NCBI GenBank assembly: GCA_964623625.1
Contig: CAZUUJ010000013.1
Coordinates: forward strand, 1-64,000
Length of the DNA: 64,000 nucleotides
Source: CAZLGM01 sp964623625
GTDB lineage: Bacteria > Desulfobacterota > Desulfobulbia > Desulfobulbales > Desulfocapsaceae
Direction of reading: 5' to 3'
This document shows, in pieces, positions 26,231 through 35,728 of the stretch. Each line of letters opens with the position of its first letter. Position 1 is the stretch's first letter. The position numbers and the translations under genes were made by a program. Under the pieces are notes generated by a model. It had not been told where the DNA came from. It made no database searches and saw only the letters and a program-made list of their open reading frames with translations.

Positions 26231-26299
26231 ATTCTTACTAAATACCCTAGACGAAACACCTTTTCACCGGTTGACCCCGGTTGGAACTCCATTTGTTTT

Positions 26300-29197
26300 A
26301 TGTCTAATCGTTTTTTCCATCTGCTGTTACAATCAGCACAGATTAAAAAGAAAGGTCTTGTTTCCATTTTTTGTGCTGGACTTCTGCTCATTCCCTGTGA
26401 TCATTGGGCCGCTGATCAGGAAAATACTGCTCCCAAACGAAAAGTAGTCGTTGACCAGGTGGAGAAAGAGCCTGCCTGGAAAACCAAATGGGATCAGGCC
26501 CGTGAACAGGTTACGGCCAAAAACTATCTCCAGGCAGCTTTAAGCTATAGTGAGTTATTGAGCATAAAATCCAATATAGAAGAGGCGAAGTGGGAATACC
26601 TACAGTTGCTGATTCGTCTTACGGAGTGGAATCTGGCATCCGATCTGATCGAGTCGTTAATCGAGAAAAACCCGGAATCGGTCCAATATCGGCTAAGCGG
26701 CGGTAAAATTGCACTTGAAAAAAAAGAAAACGAACGGGCGGCAAAATGTTTTAGCTGGGTCTTTTCCAGGGTGCCGAACAGCCCAGATGGCCTGACAGCA
26801 CTCCAGGGATTGATTAATGCGTTAAGGGGGATGGGTAGAGACCAAAAGGCCTTTCCGCTTATCGAACAGTTATATATTCGGAAACCGGATGATCCTAATC
26901 TGCTGAAGGAATTGGCGACTCTTTCCATCCAGCAGGGACTCCACGGAAAGGCCGCCCACTATCTATCGATTCTGATAGAGAAATTTCCAGTTGACGACCG
27001 GGTCATTTTCCAGGCAGCCAACCTGTATGACCAGATGGGCAGAGAGGATAAAGCGATTGTCCTGTGGGAAAAATACGTTCAACTCCATCCACAGTATTTG
27101 CCCTACCAGAGAAAGATAAGTGACTATTATCTTGCTCGCAAGCAGACAGAAAAGGCATTGTCCTACCTGCTTGTTTTGTTAGAAAATGGTGAAAGAACCG
27201 ATGAACTTCTGCTGCAAATAGGCAGAATCTTTCTCTATGATCAAAAAAGGCCGGACAAGGCACTTCTTTATCTGCAGGAATATGTAGCAAATAACCCTGA
27301 AGATATTTCAGTTCAGGCGGAAATCGATCAGATACAGACGGTGTTGGCTAATGACCTGATCTCGATTATTGAAAATAATGGCGCCTGGATACTGTGGAAA
27401 GACCTTGCCAGGTTGACTCCGGATCGATCCGCCATCTACCTTTCAATGATCGATGTTTTAGAAACACTGGGCAAGGAAAAAGAACTCAACGAAATTCTTA
27501 CTATCATCCTCGACCATGAGCCAGAAAATCAGTCGGCTCTTCTTCGCCTTGCCCAATTAAAGCTTAAGCATAACAGGGTGAGTGAAAGCATAAAGTACTT
27601 CAACCGGGTCCGGGAAACAGAGGAAAACCGAAAACGGCATGTTCTGCTGAAGGCAAAAATTGATAAACGCTTGAAGAATGAGCTATCTGCCCTGACATAT
27701 TTCGAGCGCTATCTGCAGTTTGATCCTGGCAACAGGGAAATCCTCGAGGAATGCATGGAACTGGCTGGCCACCTGGGGCTGGTGAAGCAGCTTAAAAGCT
27801 ATTTTAACAGGTTGCGAGAAGTTTTTGGGCAGGATCCTGGGTTTCTGGATACAGAGAAGAGATATATTCGTTTTTTGAGGATGAACCATTTTTTTCAGGA
27901 ATCTGAACTGATTCATGACACTATTATGAAAAAAATTGGTGACGATCCTAAGAAAACGGCAGTACTTCTGTTTGAAAAGGCGGAATATCTCAACAGGGTC
28001 GGCCTGTTTTTTGAAGCTGAACAGATTATCCGCCGGGTGTTTATTTCCAATTATAGAACCCGGGATGCCCTGATCAGACTTGTAGAGTTGTCGATCAGTC
28101 AATCGGACCCGAAATCCGGCTGGGCATGGTATTCTCTGCTGCGAAATCAGCAGGACCCAACGATGGCCAATCAGGTTACCCTGGAGGAACAGGATCCGGA
28201 GGTCACCCTGTTGCAGGCAAAACTACTCAGCAGTGAGAATGAAGAAGACCAGGCGATCGCCTTGCTGTCAACCCTGGTTGATTTGAAGGAAAAGACGGAT
28301 GAGAGAAACCGAAATCCTGTTGCCAAAAGACTGCCGAAATTTCTCATCCATTTGTATATGAAAACTGAAGCGTATGAAAAGGCGCTCACCCTGGCAAAAC
28401 GACTTGTTACCATTTATCCCCATGACCTTGGCCTGTCCATTCTGGTGAGCCGGATACGTTCTCGCCTGAAAAATGAGGATATGCGGATCAGCAAAGATTT
28501 TTCTTTTTCATATCTTATGCAGATGGCTGAACAGGGATTGGAATTCGATCGAAATGAGGGAGAACTCAAAGCAATTACTGAAGCTCTACGGAGGGTGAAA
28601 GGTTCTGTCAGAGCCAGTACCATACAGGCAGAACTGTTAAAAAAGCAAGGTCTATACGACCAGGCTTGGAAGGTATATACACAGCTTCTGTCCGAGTTTC
28701 CCGATAATATCTATTTTAAGAATAATCTACTCAACATTGAATTGATTCAAGGCCGAGCCAGGCAGATCATTCATGGTCCGTTAGCAGGTTCATTGTTGTA
28801 CAACGGTAGCAATGGACAGCAGAGGGGCTTTGTGAGCGAACAGAAACTGCTGCTGGCTGAAGCCTGTCGGGCTGAGGGGATGAACAGCATGGCCCTCGAT
28901 ATCTACGACTCCATGATCAAGGTTCCTGTTGAGACACTGCTCGCCAGGAAAATTGTAGGAGCCAAAATATCGGTAGATTTGCCAATGCCGGAAAAATCGT
29001 TCTGGGACATCATCACCTTTTCCGATCCCAGAAAGACTAATATGATCCAGACGGTCATGGCACCTGATTTTGTTGGTAAACACATTGGAAAGCTGATTAA
29101 CATTATCAGCACGGAACTGTATGCTGAATATCGTTGGCAACAGGTAATTCACCGAAAAAAAAAGGAGTTGCTGGTCGAGATGTACTCAGACGAATAG
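26300..29197 (+). CDS. Large exported TPR-repeat protein
   Basis: A 965-residue protein with a signal peptide (about residues 1-36, ending near HWAA) and repeated helix-turn-helix TPR units through most of its length, with typical motifs such as LLKELATLSIQQGLHGKAAHYLSIL and ALSYFLL-like helices. TPR proteins organise multi-protein assemblies, often for outer-membrane or surface systems. The ATG at 26300 is chosen: a longer frame to 26117 runs through the terminator at 26201. The function is not assigned; the preceding aminotransferase hints at an envelope or glycan role, without further support. Confidence 0.78.
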   Translation: MSNRFFHLLLQSAQIKKKGLVSIFCAGLLLIPCDHWAADQENTAPKRKVVVDQVEKEPAWKTKWDQAREQVTAKNYLQAALSYSELLSIKSNIEEAKWEYLQLLIRLTEWNLASDLIESLIEKNPESVQYRLSGGKIALEKKENERAAKCFSWVFSRVPNSPDGLTALQGLINALRGMGRDQKAFPLIEQLYIRKPDDPNLLKELATLSIQQGLHGKAAHYLSILIEKFPVDDRVIFQAANLYDQMGREDKAIVLWEKYVQLHPQYLPYQRKISDYYLARKQTEKALSYLLVLLENGERTDELLLQIGRIFLYDQKRPDKALLYLQEYVANNPEDISVQAEIDQIQTVLANDLISIIENNGAWILWKDLARLTPDRSAIYLSMIDVLETLGKEKELNEILTIILDHEPENQSALLRLAQLKLKHNRVSESIKYFNRVRETEENRKRHVLLKAKIDKRLKNELSALTYFERYLQFDPGNREILEECMELAGHLGLVKQLKSYFNRLREVFGQDPGFLDTEKRYIRFLRMNHFFQESELIHDTIMKKIGDDPKKTAVLLFEKAEYLNRVGLFFEAEQIIRRVFISNYRTRDALIRLVELSISQSDPKSGWAWYSLLRNQQDPTMANQVTLEEQDPEVTLLQAKLLSSENEEDQAIALLSTLVDLKEKTDERNRNPVAKRLPKFLIHLYMKTEAYEKALTLAKRLVTIYPHDLGLSILVSRIRSRLKNEDMRISKDFSFSYLMQMAEQGLEFDRNEGELKAITEALRRVKGSVRASTIQAELLKKQGLYDQAWKVYTQLLSEFPDNIYFKNNLLNIELIQGRARQIIHGPLAGSLLYNGSNGQQRGFVSEQKLLLAEACRAEGMNSMALDIYDSMIKVPVETLLARKIVGAKISVDLPMPEKSFWDIITFSDPRKTNMIQTVMAPDFVGKHIGKLINIISTELYAEYRWQQVIHRKKKELLVEMYSDE

Positions 29198-29390
29198 CTA
29201 TAGTACAGAATCAAAGGAATCAAAGAATTGGTGTAAGGGATAAATCAACAGGTGAATCTTGTTGTAAAACTATCCGTTTGACATATACAATCAGTGCATT
29301 ATTCTGTAATCTGCTCTTCAGAGGGTAATCCATAACACGGTCTGGCAGTGTTTTCTGTTTCAGTTACCCGAATGAAGGATGGAGTATAGT

Positions 29391-29436
29391 GTCCTAAGAG
29401 GTATGAAGCACTTAGTACCTTGAGGGCTTTTTTTTT
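29391..29436 (+). terminator. Terminator-like hairpin and T-run abutting greA
   Basis: An imperfect stem (CCTAAGAGGTA, 29391-29401, opposite TACCTTGAGG) is followed by nine Ts (29428-29436) that end one base before an ATG and 12 bases before the greA start. It either ends the upstream TPR transcript or attenuates greA, as a leader terminator does in E. coli greA. Confidence 0.45.
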
Positions 29437-29448
29437 ATGGAGAAGGAA

Positions 29449-29934
29449 ATGGTTGAAAGAATACCGGTATCTGTAGCCGGACAGAAGAAAATGAAAGAAG
29501 AATTGAATCGACTTGAAAAAGTCGAGCGGCCAGCGGTCGTCAAGGCCATCGAAACGGCCAGAGGGCATGGTGACCTCAAAGAAAACGCTGAGTATCATGC
29601 CGCCAAAGAAAAACAGGGGCTGATCGAAGGACGTATCATTCAACTGAAAGATAAGCTGGGAAGAGCGGAAGTAATCGACTGTTCAAAGGTTACAACCGAC
29701 AGAGCGGTTTTTGGCACAGTTATCGATTTGCTCGATATGGATACCGACGAGGAGGTGTCCTATCGCCTGTTAGGTGCGGAAGAGGTTGACGTCAAGAACG
29801 GAACGATCTCTGTTTTTTCTCCGTTAGGCAGGACCATACTCGGTAAAGCAGTCGGTGATGAAGTCGTTGTCAAAACACCAGGCGGAACCCGGGAATTTGA
29901 GTTGATTGAAATTCGTCAGTCGGAGATATCGTAA
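29449..29934 (+). CDS. greA: Transcription elongation factor GreA
   Basis: A 161-residue protein with the GreA N-terminal coiled coil (KMKEELNRLEKVERPAVVKAI, then ARGHGDLKENAEYHAAKEKQG) and the C-terminal FKBP-like domain ending in GTREFELIEIRQ. The acidic tip residues are present, so backtracked RNA cleavage should be supported. I chose ATG 29449, which follows an exact GGAGAAGGA, over an ATG four codons upstream. Confidence 0.95.
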   Translation: MVERIPVSVAGQKKMKEELNRLEKVERPAVVKAIETARGHGDLKENAEYHAAKEKQGLIEGRIIQLKDKLGRAEVIDCSKVTTDRAVFGTVIDLLDMDTDEEVSYRLLGAEEVDVKNGTISVFSPLGRTILGKAVGDEVVVKTPGGTREFELIEIRQSEIS

Positions 29935-29952
29935 AATAGGGCTTTTGATCCC

Positions 29953-30543
29953 TCAGTCTTTGGGAACGAGTATTCCTGAGAGAAAAACGAATGTAAGCTG
30001 ATCAGCCATCTCTTCGGCTGTGTGTTTTAATGATATTGGAGGGGACCAGACTCTGGCGGCTTCGTCGAGTGCGCCGAAAACAACTCGTTTTATGATATCC
30101 GGGTCAATATCTTGGCGGAATACCCCCTGTTCCTGTCCCTGTTTGATGATTGTTGCAATAATATCCAAATATTCGACAAAGGTATTGTTGCGATAATTTT
30201 TTATCACTTTATTGCTTTGCCGCAGTTCGATCTGGATGACTTCGGCAAGATTCCGGTTTTTTTTCATCATCGTCAGATGTTTGGTGATGAAAATACCAAG
30301 TTTCTTCTTTGAATCCGTTTCCTGGACAAGCAGCTTATTAATCTGGTTGATCATATTGGAAACTTCTTCTTCAAAGACAGAAACCAGAATATCGAATTTA
30401 TTGTTAAAATAGAGATATATGGTGCCGTCTGCAACTTTTGCTTCTTTGGCAATATCCGATATCCTTGCGTTGAAAAATCCTTTTTTCGCAAAAACCTTGG
30501 TTGCGGCATTGATTATTTTGACATGTTTGTTTAAAGATTTCAT
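29953..30543 (-). CDS. TetR-family transcriptional regulator (FadR-like)
   Basis: A 196-residue protein with the TetR N-terminal HTH (IINAATKVFAKKGFFNARISDIAKEAKVADGTIYLYF; about residues 10-45) and an all-helical ligand domain. The HTH and overall size resemble the fatty-acid responsive FadR branch. A palindrome resembling FadR-type operators lies 35 bases before the start (30578-30595), suggesting autoregulation and perhaps control of the divergent purDE promoter. The ligand is unknown. Confidence 0.87.
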   Translation of the reverse strand: MKSLNKHVKIINAATKVFAKKGFFNARISDIAKEAKVADGTIYLYFNNKFDILVSVFEEEVSNMINQINKLLVQETDSKKKLGIFITKHLTMMKKNRNLAEVIQIELRQSNKVIKNYRNNTFVEYLDIIATIIKQGQEQGVFRQDIDPDIIKRVVFGALDEAARVWSPPISLKHTAEEMADQLTFVFLSGILVPKD

Positions 30544-30577
30544 AAAAATATATAACCATAAAGAAAATCAACAGGAC

Positions 30578-30595
30578 TGAATGGCGGTTCATTCA
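30578..30595. promoter_or_regulatory. Candidate TetR/FadR operator palindrome
   Basis: TGAATG-GCGGTT-CATTCA, an 18-base palindrome of the form TGAATGNNNNNNCATTCA, resembles the TGAATGA-N4-TCATTCA operators of TetR-family FadR proteins that I recall. It lies between the divergent TetR gene and purDE. Confidence 0.5.
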
Positions 30596-30778
30596 TTTTA
30601 TACTCCAGAAAAAAATTGTCAATCTTTTGTCTACTCAGTGGTGTTTTTTTTATTTGTTACCGGTTAAATATAGAATTCAAATATGAGCCATCTGGTAGTA
30701 AAAAGGGCTATTACTAATTCTTGGAATGTATCATTCTATTGCATGGATTGCTGAAAATATTAATCAGGGAGCATTCAA

Positions 30779-32554
30779 ATGAAAGTACTTGTTGTTGGAT
30801 CTGGTGGTCGTGAACATTCTCTTGTCTGGAAAATCAATCAGTCCTCTAAAGTGGATGCGATTTATTGCGCACCCGGAAATGCCGGGATTATGAAAATGGC
30901 CCAGTGTGTGGATATCTCTGCAACGGATATTGAAGCGCTTGTCAGGTTCGCGCTGGATGAAAAAATCGATCTTACGGTTGTCGGACCGGAGTCATCATTG
31001 ACGGAAGGAATCGTTGATGAGTTTGAGGCCAATGGGCTTAGAATTTTCGGACCAAACAAAAAAGCGGCAATTCTTGAAGGCAGCAAGGTGTTTGCCAAGG
31101 AATTCATGAAAAAGCACAAAGTTCCTTCAGCCATCTTTAAGTCATTCAAGAATCGAGAGAAGGCTAAAAAATATATTGATAAAGTCGGTGCTCCCATTGT
31201 CGTCAAGGCAGACGGACTGGCTGCAGGGAAAGGTGTTATAGTGGCCTTAACGGTTGATCAGGCTAAAGACGCCGTTGATCTGATTATGAAAGACAAGGCT
31301 TTCGGGGATGCCGGGGAAAGAGTCGTTATCGAAGAATGCCTGACAGGTGAAGAGGCATCTTTTATCGCTTTTACAGACGGCAAGACGGTTTTACCTCTAC
31401 CGACATCCCAGGATCACAAAGCGATTTATGAAGATGATAAGGGTCCAAATACCGGTGGTATGGGTGCCTATTCTCCCGCTCCGATCGTTTCTCCTGAAAT
31501 TGCCGATTTCGTGATGAAAGAGGTCATGTACCGGACCATCAAGGGGATGAAAAAAGAAGGCAGGCCCTTTAAAGGGATGCTCTATGCCGGTTTGATGATT
31601 GACGGAGATAAGGTGAAAGTCCTGGAGTTCAATTGCCGTTTTGGTGATCCTGAAGCCCAACCACTCCTTATGAGGTTGAAAAGTGATGTTGTGGAAATTT
31701 TAGATAAGGCCATAGATGGTTGCCTGAATGAAGTGGATATGAAAATCGATCCCAGACCGACAGTATGTGTTGTCATGGCATCAAAGGGATATCCTGGATC
31801 CTATGAAAGTTCAAAACTGATTAGAGGCGTAACAAAAGCTCAAAAAATTAGCGGGGTGGAAGTTTTCCATGCCGGTACAGCTATGAAAAACCGACGGACT
31901 GTAACCGCAGGTGGCAGAGTGCTCGGTGTGACAGCCGTTGGAAAGACCTTGAAAGCGGCTATTAAACAGGCGTACCGGGCTGTTGATTGTATTAGTTGGA
32001 CAGGATGTTATTTCAGAAGGGATATTGGCGCCAAAGCTCTTCGCAGACCCTCGACAAGTAAGAAAAAACCGGTTGTCGGCATTGTCATGGGAAGCGATTC
32101 CGATCTGACTGTGATGCAGGCGGCTGCCGATTTCTTCGAGAAAATGGGAATAGGATACGAAATGACGGTTGCCTCCGCCCACAGAACACCGGATAGAGCT
32201 GCAAAATGGGCAAGAACTGCCAGGTCCAGAGGTCTGAAAGTCATTATCGCCGGCGCCGGTATGGCAGCCCATCTGGCAGGGGTTATGGCTTCTCATACAG
32301 ATCTTCCGGTTATTGGGGTTCCCATTGATGCTTCCTCATTAAACGGTCTTGATGCTTTGCTGGCAACAGTCATGATGCCTCCCGGGGTTCCAGTGGCGAC
32401 CATGGGTATCGGTAAGAGCGGGGCAAAAAACGCGGCTGTTTTCACAACCCGCATGCTTGCCATGGAAGACAAAAAGTTTGAGAGGAAATTAGTTAAATTT
32501 ACCAAGAATATGGTGGAGGAGGTAAAAGCCAAAGCCAAAAAGATAGGAGTGTAA
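30779..32554 (+). CDS. purD/purE: PurD-PurE fusion: GAR synthetase plus N5-CAIR mutase
   Basis: A 591-residue two-domain protein. Residues 1-420 are phosphoribosylamine-glycine ligase: MKVLVVGSGGREHSL, the ATP-grasp segments VVKADGLAAGKGV and NCRFGDPEAQP, and GPNTGGMGAYSP. A short RRPSTSKKK linker joins residues from about 430, which are PurE (GIVMGSDSDLTVM, ASAHRTPDRAAKWA, and GMAAHLAGVMA with the catalytic His). The two steps (second and sixth of the pathway) are not consecutive. The reading frame is uninterrupted and both active sites look intact. No other pur gene is adjacent; purM is at 55215. Confidence 0.93.
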   Translation: MKVLVVGSGGREHSLVWKINQSSKVDAIYCAPGNAGIMKMAQCVDISATDIEALVRFALDEKIDLTVVGPESSLTEGIVDEFEANGLRIFGPNKKAAILEGSKVFAKEFMKKHKVPSAIFKSFKNREKAKKYIDKVGAPIVVKADGLAAGKGVIVALTVDQAKDAVDLIMKDKAFGDAGERVVIEECLTGEEASFIAFTDGKTVLPLPTSQDHKAIYEDDKGPNTGGMGAYSPAPIVSPEIADFVMKEVMYRTIKGMKKEGRPFKGMLYAGLMIDGDKVKVLEFNCRFGDPEAQPLLMRLKSDVVEILDKAIDGCLNEVDMKIDPRPTVCVVMASKGYPGSYESSKLIRGVTKAQKISGVEVFHAGTAMKNRRTVTAGGRVLGVTAVGKTLKAAIKQAYRAVDCISWTGCYFRRDIGAKALRRPSTSKKKPVVGIVMGSDSDLTVMQAAADFFEKMGIGYEMTVASAHRTPDRAAKWARTARSRGLKVIIAGAGMAAHLAGVMASHTDLPVIGVPIDASSLNGLDALLATVMMPPGVPVATMGIGKSGAKNAAVFTTRMLAMEDKKFERKLVKFTKNMVEEVKAKAKKIGV

Positions 32555-32562
32555 TCAGTCCC

Positions 32563-32648
32563 TGATGGTCCACCTTCGTACGATCACAGTTGACCGCATA
32601 GGATAGAGCTATAGCGGTCAACTGAGCTTGTACGAATCTGAGCCATCA
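32563..32648. repeat. Imperfect inverted repeat downstream of purDE
   Basis: Arms 32563-32597 and 32614-32648 match in about 28 of 35 positions, including TGATGG/CCATCA, TTCGTAC/GTACGAA and CAGTTGACCGC/GCGGTCAACTG, around a 16-base loop. It may be a termination or MITE-type element. No second copy was noticed in the window. Confidence 0.65.
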
Positions 32649-32791
32649 TGAACAGTTTATACTCCTATCAACCGTTTTCTTTGTAATTTCAGAAGCCACT
32701 CAAAACATCTTAATACTCTATTACACTTCTTTACTAACTGATATCTAATCAAAACCGAAAAGCTGTCGATACGGCCTAAAACCGACATCCA

Positions 32792-33406
32792 ATGTCAGAT
32801 AACTATCCCTCTAATGAGCAGTTTATACAGGCCGTAAAGGTTCTGAGAGAGGGTGGGATTGTTGGTTTCCCCACCGAGACCTATTATGGACTTGGTGTTG
32901 ATATTTTTAATGAGCAGGCTGTTCATTCTCTGTTTCATTTAAAAAAACGGGATTATTCCAAGCCGATTCTGGTACTTATCAATGATTTGAATATATTGGG
33001 CGGGATTGTCAGTGAAGTTCCGGCAATGTATGAAAAACTAATGGATCGTTTTTGGCCTGGGCCCCTGACTCTCATTTTTCCGGCATCTCCTAAGCTTCCC
33101 AAGTTGGTTACAGGGTCAACTGGGACCATAGGTGTTCGAATTTCTCCCCATCCTGTGGCAACCGAGTTCTGTCAACGCTGGGGACAGCCTCTTACAGCGA
33201 CAAGCGCCAATCTGTCCGGGGGCAGTCCGGCTTCAAGCGCAGAGGAGGTTGTTGAGATTTTCAGCGACAGGATCAATTATGTGATCGACGGAGGCAGGAC
33301 ACCGGGCAATAAATGTTCGACGGTTGTCGGTATAGATGAAAGCGGGCTCTGTCTTATCAGACAAGGGCAGATCGAGTTGAGTGATATTAAAAAGGTAACT
33401 CCTTAA
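32792..33406 (+). CDS. tsaC: L-threonylcarbamoyladenylate synthase (Sua5/YrdC family)
   Basis: A 204-residue protein with the YrdC-fold signature GGIVGFPTETYYGLGVD, then KKRDYSKPI, PGPLTLIF and TATSANLSGG. It makes the threonylcarbamoyl-AMP used for t6A in tRNA. The length matches short TsaC with no Sua5 C-domain. Confidence 0.93.
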   Translation: MSDNYPSNEQFIQAVKVLREGGIVGFPTETYYGLGVDIFNEQAVHSLFHLKKRDYSKPILVLINDLNILGGIVSEVPAMYEKLMDRFWPGPLTLIFPASPKLPKLVTGSTGTIGVRISPHPVATEFCQRWGQPLTATSANLSGGSPASSAEEVVEIFSDRINYVIDGGRTPGNKCSTVVGIDESGLCLIRQGQIELSDIKKVTP

Positions 33407-33811
33407 GGTCACGAGAAGAATAGTGCTGACATTCACCTGTAAATATTTCCTAAGAATTATCTTCTGTATTTATCGGTGATTTAAAGATGGTTTTCGGGAC
33501 AATTTTACTGTGCAGCTTGAGTGTGTCATAAAATGGTCGTTTGGTAGGACAGAAAAAGCTTATCTGGAACAGGCTCGAGTTTTTAGTTTTCTATTCGATA
33601 GTTGAACTTACCAAGGACAAGGTTAACCGACAGCATCCCCACGATCAGCTAACCTTACCTGATGTAACCTCTATTCGTCTATTATGATTCAATGTGGCCA
33701 GGATGACATAACCTACTTGAATGAAAATCTTCTCTAAACAGGAGTATGATCTAAATTTAACTCAATCCTAACAAAAGAGATGTATTATCTTAGCATAGAT
33801 CACTTTCAGTC
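33407..33811. other. Intergenic gap upstream of a small ORF
   Basis: No gene, RNA or repeat is recognisable in these 405 bases. The stretch is A/T-rich. Confidence 0.45.
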
Positions 33812-34075
33812 ATGGAGGTTGAAGCTGTGCCATATGTATACTTGATCTTTACTATAATCCTCATTATTGCTGTCCCTGCCTATTTCTTTCATTCTATCAG
33901 GTCAGGTCAATTACCTGCCAACACACAGTTACTCATAGATGCGTGGAACTCAGCTAGTGAAAATGAAAATAGCGAAATAATGCATCAACAAGTGTGCAAC
34001 AAACAGCCTGAGACTGTCAATAATTCCAAGAACCCAATTCATCAGTCAACTTTTGGGGGAATTCAAGCCTCCTAA
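33812..34075 (+). CDS. Possible small membrane protein (doubtful)
   Basis: An 87-residue frame with one hydrophobic segment (about residues 9-28, VYLIFTIILIIAVPAYFF) and a polar C-terminus. There is no Shine-Dalgarno and no recognised family. It is kept because the amphipathic profile with a single N-terminal helix is what small membrane proteins look like; it may be chance. Confidence 0.3.
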   Translation: MEVEAVPYVYLIFTIILIIAVPAYFFHSIRSGQLPANTQLLIDAWNSASENENSEIMHQQVCNKQPETVNNSKNPIHQSTFGGIQAS

Positions 34076-34386
34076 TAGACATAGGTCAATCCGACTATCG
34101 CTGACAATATCATGATACTACCTTGAATTGACAACGGAAAACATCGCAATATGGCTTGCTCTAAACCTTTAAAGGCCCTTTTCTCCCATAAAAAAGCTTC
34201 TAGGAAACAGAAAGTGCCAAACTGCTGCTTTGGTATTACTTTATCGTGTAAACAGCCATTGGAAATTTTTCTAATTTCATTGTCACAATAAGGTTAGCAA
34301 ATCTACCGTATCCCTTGCGTATATTTATGCATGGATGTCCTTACTACCTCAAAAATTAGAGTTTTTATTGTCGAACGCTATCTTTC
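34076..34386. other. Intergenic gap before apeB
   Basis: Nothing recognisable was found in these 311 bases. Confidence 0.45.
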
Positions 34387-35685
34387 CTAAAGAGAGATCG
34401 ATTCTCTGTTCAGAAATTGGACAATGGTTCTATACAGCAGAAACGGATCGTCGGCACCGATTGTCTCCTGAATGGAGTGCATACCAAGTGAGGGTACACC
34501 GACATCAACGGACTGGACTCCCAGATCGGCGCTCACCATCGGTCCAATGGTCGAGCCGCAGCTGAGATCACTTCTCATGACAAATTCCTGCACATTCACT
34601 CCTGCTTCGCCCCCAATCTTCTTATAGATCGAGCTGCTGATACTGTTCGTGGTGTAACGCTGGTTACCGTTATACTTGATGACCGGGCCGCCATTGAGTA
34701 ATACCGGGTGATCGCCGTCACTTGATTCACCACTATTGGGGTGAAGTGCGTGGGCGTTATCCATTGAGATCATAAATGATGCGGCCAGAGTTCGGTGCCG
34801 ATGGTCATTGTCCGGGTTAATTCGCTCCAAACATGATGATAAAAATGAACCGCGAGCGCCGCTCATGGAAAGGGAGCCGACTTCTTCATGGTTGGAGCAG
34901 ATAAACAACGAGTTTGAATTTAATTTATTTTTACTCATTGCCGTCATTCCGGTGAAGCAGCTTACCAGGTTGTCCAATCTGGGACCCTGGATGAACCGGC
35001 TGCTCTTGCCAAAGTAGGCAGGAGAGCTGCTATCAAAGCAGAACAGGTCATGATTGAGCACCTTTTTCCATTTTCGTTTCGGATATTGATTTTGTACCTG
35101 GCGCAGAAGGATACGGTTGAAATCGGTTTCTTTATTTTGGCTGGACTGGCTGAAAAGCAGAGGCAGGTCCTTTTGGGCATCAACACTGCTGTTCTTGTTG
35201 GCCTCCCTGTTGAAGTGGATTGCCAGACTGGGAATGGTTGCTGTCTCTTTTAATACCAGAAGAAGGGTTTTGCAGTTGTTGTCTGAATCTTCACATCCTA
35301 CTCGGCCCGCGATTCCAAGTTTTCTGTCAAACCAGGTGTGAAGAAGAGGTGAGCCGTACACCTCCACACCGAGCTTCACATACGAATCTGTTGAATGAAG
35401 AGGTTTCGGTTTGATTTTCAGACAGGGGCAGTCCGTATGAGCGGCCAGGATTCTGAATCCGTCAATGAGCCGGTTAGTTTTACCAAGATAAAAGCTGATA
35501 AGCGAACCATCGTCGCAAACAAGGTAATATCCATTACCGCGTTTCAACCGCCACTCATCTGTCTGCCTTAACCGGATAAAACCGGATTTTTCAAAACTAT
35601 TGGATAGGGTTTGAACGGTGTGAAACGGTGTGGGTGAACTCCCGATAAATCGAAAAAGCCGGCGGTTGAAACCTTTGGTATCCAT
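34387..35685 (-). CDS. apeB: M18-family aspartyl aminopeptidase
   Basis: A 432-residue zinc aminopeptidase with the family start TPFHTVQTLSNSFEKSGF, AAHTDCPCLKIKP (zinc His-Asp) and GRVGC, then RLDNLVSCFTGM, SNHEEVGSLSMSGARG (acidic active-site pair) and SDLSCGSTIGPMVSADLGV with the last zinc ligands. It removes acidic N-terminal residues from peptides. The C-terminal domain is complete. Confidence 0.93.
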   Translation of the reverse strand: MDTKGFNRRLFRFIGSSPTPFHTVQTLSNSFEKSGFIRLRQTDEWRLKRGNGYYLVCDDGSLISFYLGKTNRLIDGFRILAAHTDCPCLKIKPKPLHSTDSYVKLGVEVYGSPLLHTWFDRKLGIAGRVGCEDSDNNCKTLLLVLKETATIPSLAIHFNREANKNSSVDAQKDLPLLFSQSSQNKETDFNRILLRQVQNQYPKRKWKKVLNHDLFCFDSSSPAYFGKSSRFIQGPRLDNLVSCFTGMTAMSKNKLNSNSLFICSNHEEVGSLSMSGARGSFLSSCLERINPDNDHRHRTLAASFMISMDNAHALHPNSGESSDGDHPVLLNGGPVIKYNGNQRYTTNSISSSIYKKIGGEAGVNVQEFVMRSDLSCGSTIGPMVSADLGVQSVDVGVPSLGMHSIQETIGADDPFLLYRTIVQFLNRESISL

Positions 35686-35728
35686 CAGTGGTCATTATGA
35701 GGTCTATGATTTCAGAGGGAATAGCTGC

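Noticed and set aside
26117..26299. GTG start for the TPR gene at 26117
   Set aside because: The extension crosses a strong terminator at 26201 and has no signal-like sequence; the ATG at 26300 starts a clean signal peptide.
33407..34386. Possible genes around the small ORF at 33812
   Set aside because: Apart from that doubtful ORF no frame has a ribosome site or family pattern.
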